Below, one piece after another: positions 4,748-5,112 of a stretch of 5,112 bases of DNA. Origin of the DNA: an uncultured Clostridium sp. (lineage in GTDB: Bacteria > Bacillota > Clostridia > TANB77 > CAG-508); NCBI GenBank assembly GCA_947568605.1, contig CANOPV010000080.1, positions 1-5,112 on the forward strand. Direction: 5' to 3'. A program made the position numbers and the translations under genes. The notes below the pieces were generated by a model that saw nothing but the letters and a program-made list of their open reading frames with translations, was not told the origin of the DNA and made no database searches. Position 1 is the stretch's first letter; each line of letters begins with the position of its first letter.

Positions 4748-5112
4748 ATGAGAGATGATTATGTACCACCAGAACTTGTAGAAGAGGCAAAAAAAGTAGA
4801 TTTATTAACTTATTTACAAAACTACGAACCAAACGAATTAATTAGAGAAACAAAAACACAATATTGTACAAGAACACACGATAGTTTAAAAATTTCTAAT
4901 GGATTTTGGAATTGGGAGTCAAAGGGAATTGGGGGTAGAAATGCAGTAGACTTTATGGAAAAAGTAAGAGGTGTTCCATTTCCAAAATCAGCAAGAATTG
5001 TACTAGATAAAATGAAAATAAAAGTACCAGTTTTTGTTCAAAAACAAGAAAAAACAGAAATAAAAAGACTAATATTACCAGAAAAAAATATAAACGAAAA
5101 TAAAGCAAAAAC
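4748..5112 (+). CDS. DUF3991/Toprim-type primase, N-terminal part (runs off the window)
   Basis: The first 121 residues are present and the frame is open to the window edge. The start (MRDDYVPPELVEEAKKVDLL) matches the typical beginning of the mobile-element primases annotated as DUF3991 and Toprim domain proteins. Residues 35-75 form a degenerate CHC2-like zinc-finger region: YCTRTHDSLKIS with Cys40 and His44, then FWNWESKGIGGRNAVDF, where the later cysteines of true DnaG fingers are absent, as is usual in this group. The GIGGRNAVDFMEKV part parallels the G-D-x-I-x-F helix of primase fingers. The DUF3991 and catalytic Toprim domains would lie downstream, outside the window. The full protein would prime replication of the element after transfer (family knowledge). 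Only 3 bp separate it from the previous stop codon, and the ribosome binding site (AGAAAG) is weak, suggesting translational coupling. Confidence 0.85.
   Translation, partial: MRDDYVPPELVEEAKKVDLLTYLQNYEPNELIRETKTQYCTRTHDSLKISNGFWNWESKGIGGRNAVDFMEKVRGVPFPKSARIVLDKMKIKVPVFVQKQEKTEIKRLILPEKNINENKAK

Noticed and set aside
1..5112. CRISPR array, tRNA, rRNA, insertion sequence or integrase attachment site
   Set aside because: I saw no regularly spaced repeats, no tRNA-like cloverleaf, no transposase or integrase motifs, and no flanking direct repeats around the island.

Overview
The window is a stretch of AT-rich, low-GC Gram-positive DNA. Codons are dominated by AAA, GAA, ATA and AGA, Shine-Dalgarno sites are strong GGAGG types, and several promoters have a TGn-extended -10. 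This fits a gut-type Clostridia/Firmicutes genome, and the gene content points to a large conjugative element or plasmid. All recognisable genes lie on the + strand.

Element backbone. Bases 1-1032 are the 3' end of a very large SNF2-type DNA helicase of the kind carried by Clostridia integrative elements. It contains motif V, motif VI and the conserved region after them, followed by a coiled-coil and acidic tail. A single extra base near position 96 breaks the reading frame inside motif VI, and two other motif VI positions look changed. At the far end, 4106-4744 encodes a DUF3848-like protein, and 4748 to the window end encodes the N-terminus of a DUF3991/Toprim-type primase. These two are 3 bp apart and probably co-transcribed.

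Cargo island. Between the backbone blocks (about 1033-4082) lie small, mostly independent transcription units. In order they are: a 63-aa XRE-type repressor; a single-pass membrane protein with an SH3-like domain, whose promoter carries a 12-of-13 bp dyad over the -10 and which ends in a 16-bp perfect terminator hairpin; an 87-aa orphan with its own extended -10 promoter; a GNAT acetyltransferase; a 66-aa strongly acidic orphan with its own strong promoter; and an inositol-monophosphatase-family protein in which one metal-binding aspartate appears replaced by serine. A strong terminator hairpin with a GAAA loop closes the island, only about 24 bp before the DUF3848-like start.

How the parts may work together. 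The helicase, DUF3848 protein and primase fit element DNA processing and replication. The XRE protein is the obvious candidate to bind the dyad and control the membrane SH3 protein. The GNAT, acidic protein and IMPase-like protein look like accessory cargo. Their substrates cannot be read from sequence, and nothing here proves a new defence or anti-defence system. The best leads are the XRE/dyad/SH3 module, the acidic 66-aa protein, and the IMPase-like protein with an altered metal site.
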